In this document: piece after piece, positions 58,135-58,543 of the stretch
Position numbering within the stretch: position 1 is the stretch's first letter
How the letters are laid out: the number at the start of each line of letters is the position of its first letter
DNA from: Alphaproteobacteria bacterium
GTDB lineage: Bacteria > Pseudomonadota > Alphaproteobacteria > Rhizobiales > CAJQND01
Direction of reading: 5' to 3'
Length of the DNA: 58,543 nt
Assembly: GCA_024227565.1 (NCBI GenBank)
Contig: JAAEUE010000199.1
Location: 1-58,543 of the forward strand
Notes under the pieces: model-generated
What the model was told of the DNA's origin: nothing
Databases searched by the model: none
The model's input: the letters and a program-made list of their open reading frames with translations, nothing else
Translations under genes and position numbers: made by a program

Positions 58135-58173
58135 ATTGCCATTATTATGAACATTGTTCATAATAATGGCAAT
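58135..58173. repeat. 39-base perfect palindrome before the small membrane protein gene
   Basis: Two exact 19-base arms, ATTGCCATTATTATGAACA (58135-58153) and its complement (58155-58173), around one T at 58154. It is A+T rich, has no T run and sits where the operator of the minus-strand membrane-protein gene would lie. Confidence 0.9.
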
Positions 58174-58313
58174 GGGTAGTGGAACAAGTCATTTGGTTCA
58201 TGACGGTTAATAGTCTCTATGCCCCTGCTGCACAATGTTCCGGCACATACGCCGCGCCAACTGATTTTGGACTCGCATGCGCCAAAAGTGGCATTATTTC
58301 ATGAAACTAGTCC

Positions 58314-58342
58314 TTGACATAGATGGTTGTGTTCTCTATATG
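58314..58342 (+). promoter_or_regulatory. Consensus-like sigma-70 promoter near the right end
   Basis: TTGACA (58314-58319), a spacer of exactly 17 bases, then TATATG (58337-58342). It points to the right edge of the window. Downstream only a 46-codon frame (ATG 58401, stop 58539-58541) is seen, without a ribosome site, so the true transcript may be an RNA or may continue beyond the window. Apart from this and the palindrome, 58119-58543 shows nothing I can name. Confidence 0.55.
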
Positions 58343-58543
58343 TTCCCCACTGCCGTGTACCGGGGGCGTGTCTAGACCGTCATTCACGTGACATGTGCAG
58401 ATGATGCTTGAGATGGAACTGCCTGGACGTGGCAGGAAAGCCTCAAGGGTCACCGTTGAGGCCCCGCGGGGTGTCGGTTCGGGCAACCGTCCCGCGCGCC
58501 TTAAGTGGCACGTGGTCACTGACATGTTGCCTCTGCGGTAAAA

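Noticed and set aside
58381..58543. Group II intron or retroelement 5' end at the right edge
   Set aside because: No intron boundary, domain V or reverse-transcriptase motif is visible in the remaining bases.

Overview
This 58.5 kb window looks like a chromosomal segment of an alphaproteobacterium, most likely from or near the Hyphomicrobiales (Rhizobiales). The signs are the gene families (DUF2336, MSMEG_1061-type PPOX, cyclase-GFA fusion, Mg-type HemB, RNase E with an acidic insert in its S1 domain), the neighbourhoods (secG-pyrG, ppiD-trpEGDC-moaC-moeA, ssb near uvrA, PBP1a-amidase-rne), and the regulatory motifs (CtrA boxes TTAA-N7-TTAA, GANTC sites, a GTTC-N7-GTTC LexA box). It is mostly a core genome region with no CRISPR array, prophage, tRNA or rRNA that I can see.

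Layout. 1-7 kb: a cyclase-GFA fusion, a MaoC/CoA-lyase pair, then a receiver-like protein without its phospho-Asp, a zinc-less DksA-like protein, an MFS carrier and a DUF2336 protein, with CtrA boxes before the receiver and DUF2336 genes. 7-12 kb: NAD kinase, two exported small proteins, and a hydroxyisobutyrate-dehydrogenase-like gene coupled to a catalytically dead isochorismatase homologue, divergent from a PRISE-type reductase. 12-17.4 kb: ssb-plsC divergent from ridA-like/secreted protein/uvrA, with a LexA box between. 17.4-25 kb (minus): mscS-VOC-thioesterase-LprI-like operon, secG-PPOX-pyrG, PilZ. 25-33 kb (plus): ppiD, trpE, trpG, trpD, trpC, moaC, moeA, tightly packed. 33-37 kb (minus): a 2OG-Fe(II)-type oxygenase, a ridA-uxaA-enoyl-CoA hydratase operon and a 41-codon gene with its own terminator.

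37-52 kb is a cell-envelope block: S74-domain secreted protein, L,D-transpeptidase, an unrecognised lipoprotein next to a three-domain peptidoglycan hydrolase, M23 peptidase, prfB (with the classical +1 frameshift), OsmC, a frameshifted double beta-barrel protein, PBP1a and an AmiC-type amidase. Two copies of a ~95-base intergenic palindromic element flank osmC and the barrel gene in opposite orientation. 52-58.5 kb: rne, a palindrome/tandem-repeat cluster, hemB, a deleted GcvT/DmdA-type pseudogene, a small membrane protein with a 39-base perfect palindrome at its 5' side, and a good promoter near the right end.

I did not find an unmistakable new multi-gene defence or biosynthetic system. The best candidates for undescribed biology are the lipoprotein/three-domain hydrolase pair, the CtrA/GANTC-rich control region of the pseudo-receiver gene, and the 41-residue gene opposite the S74 protein.
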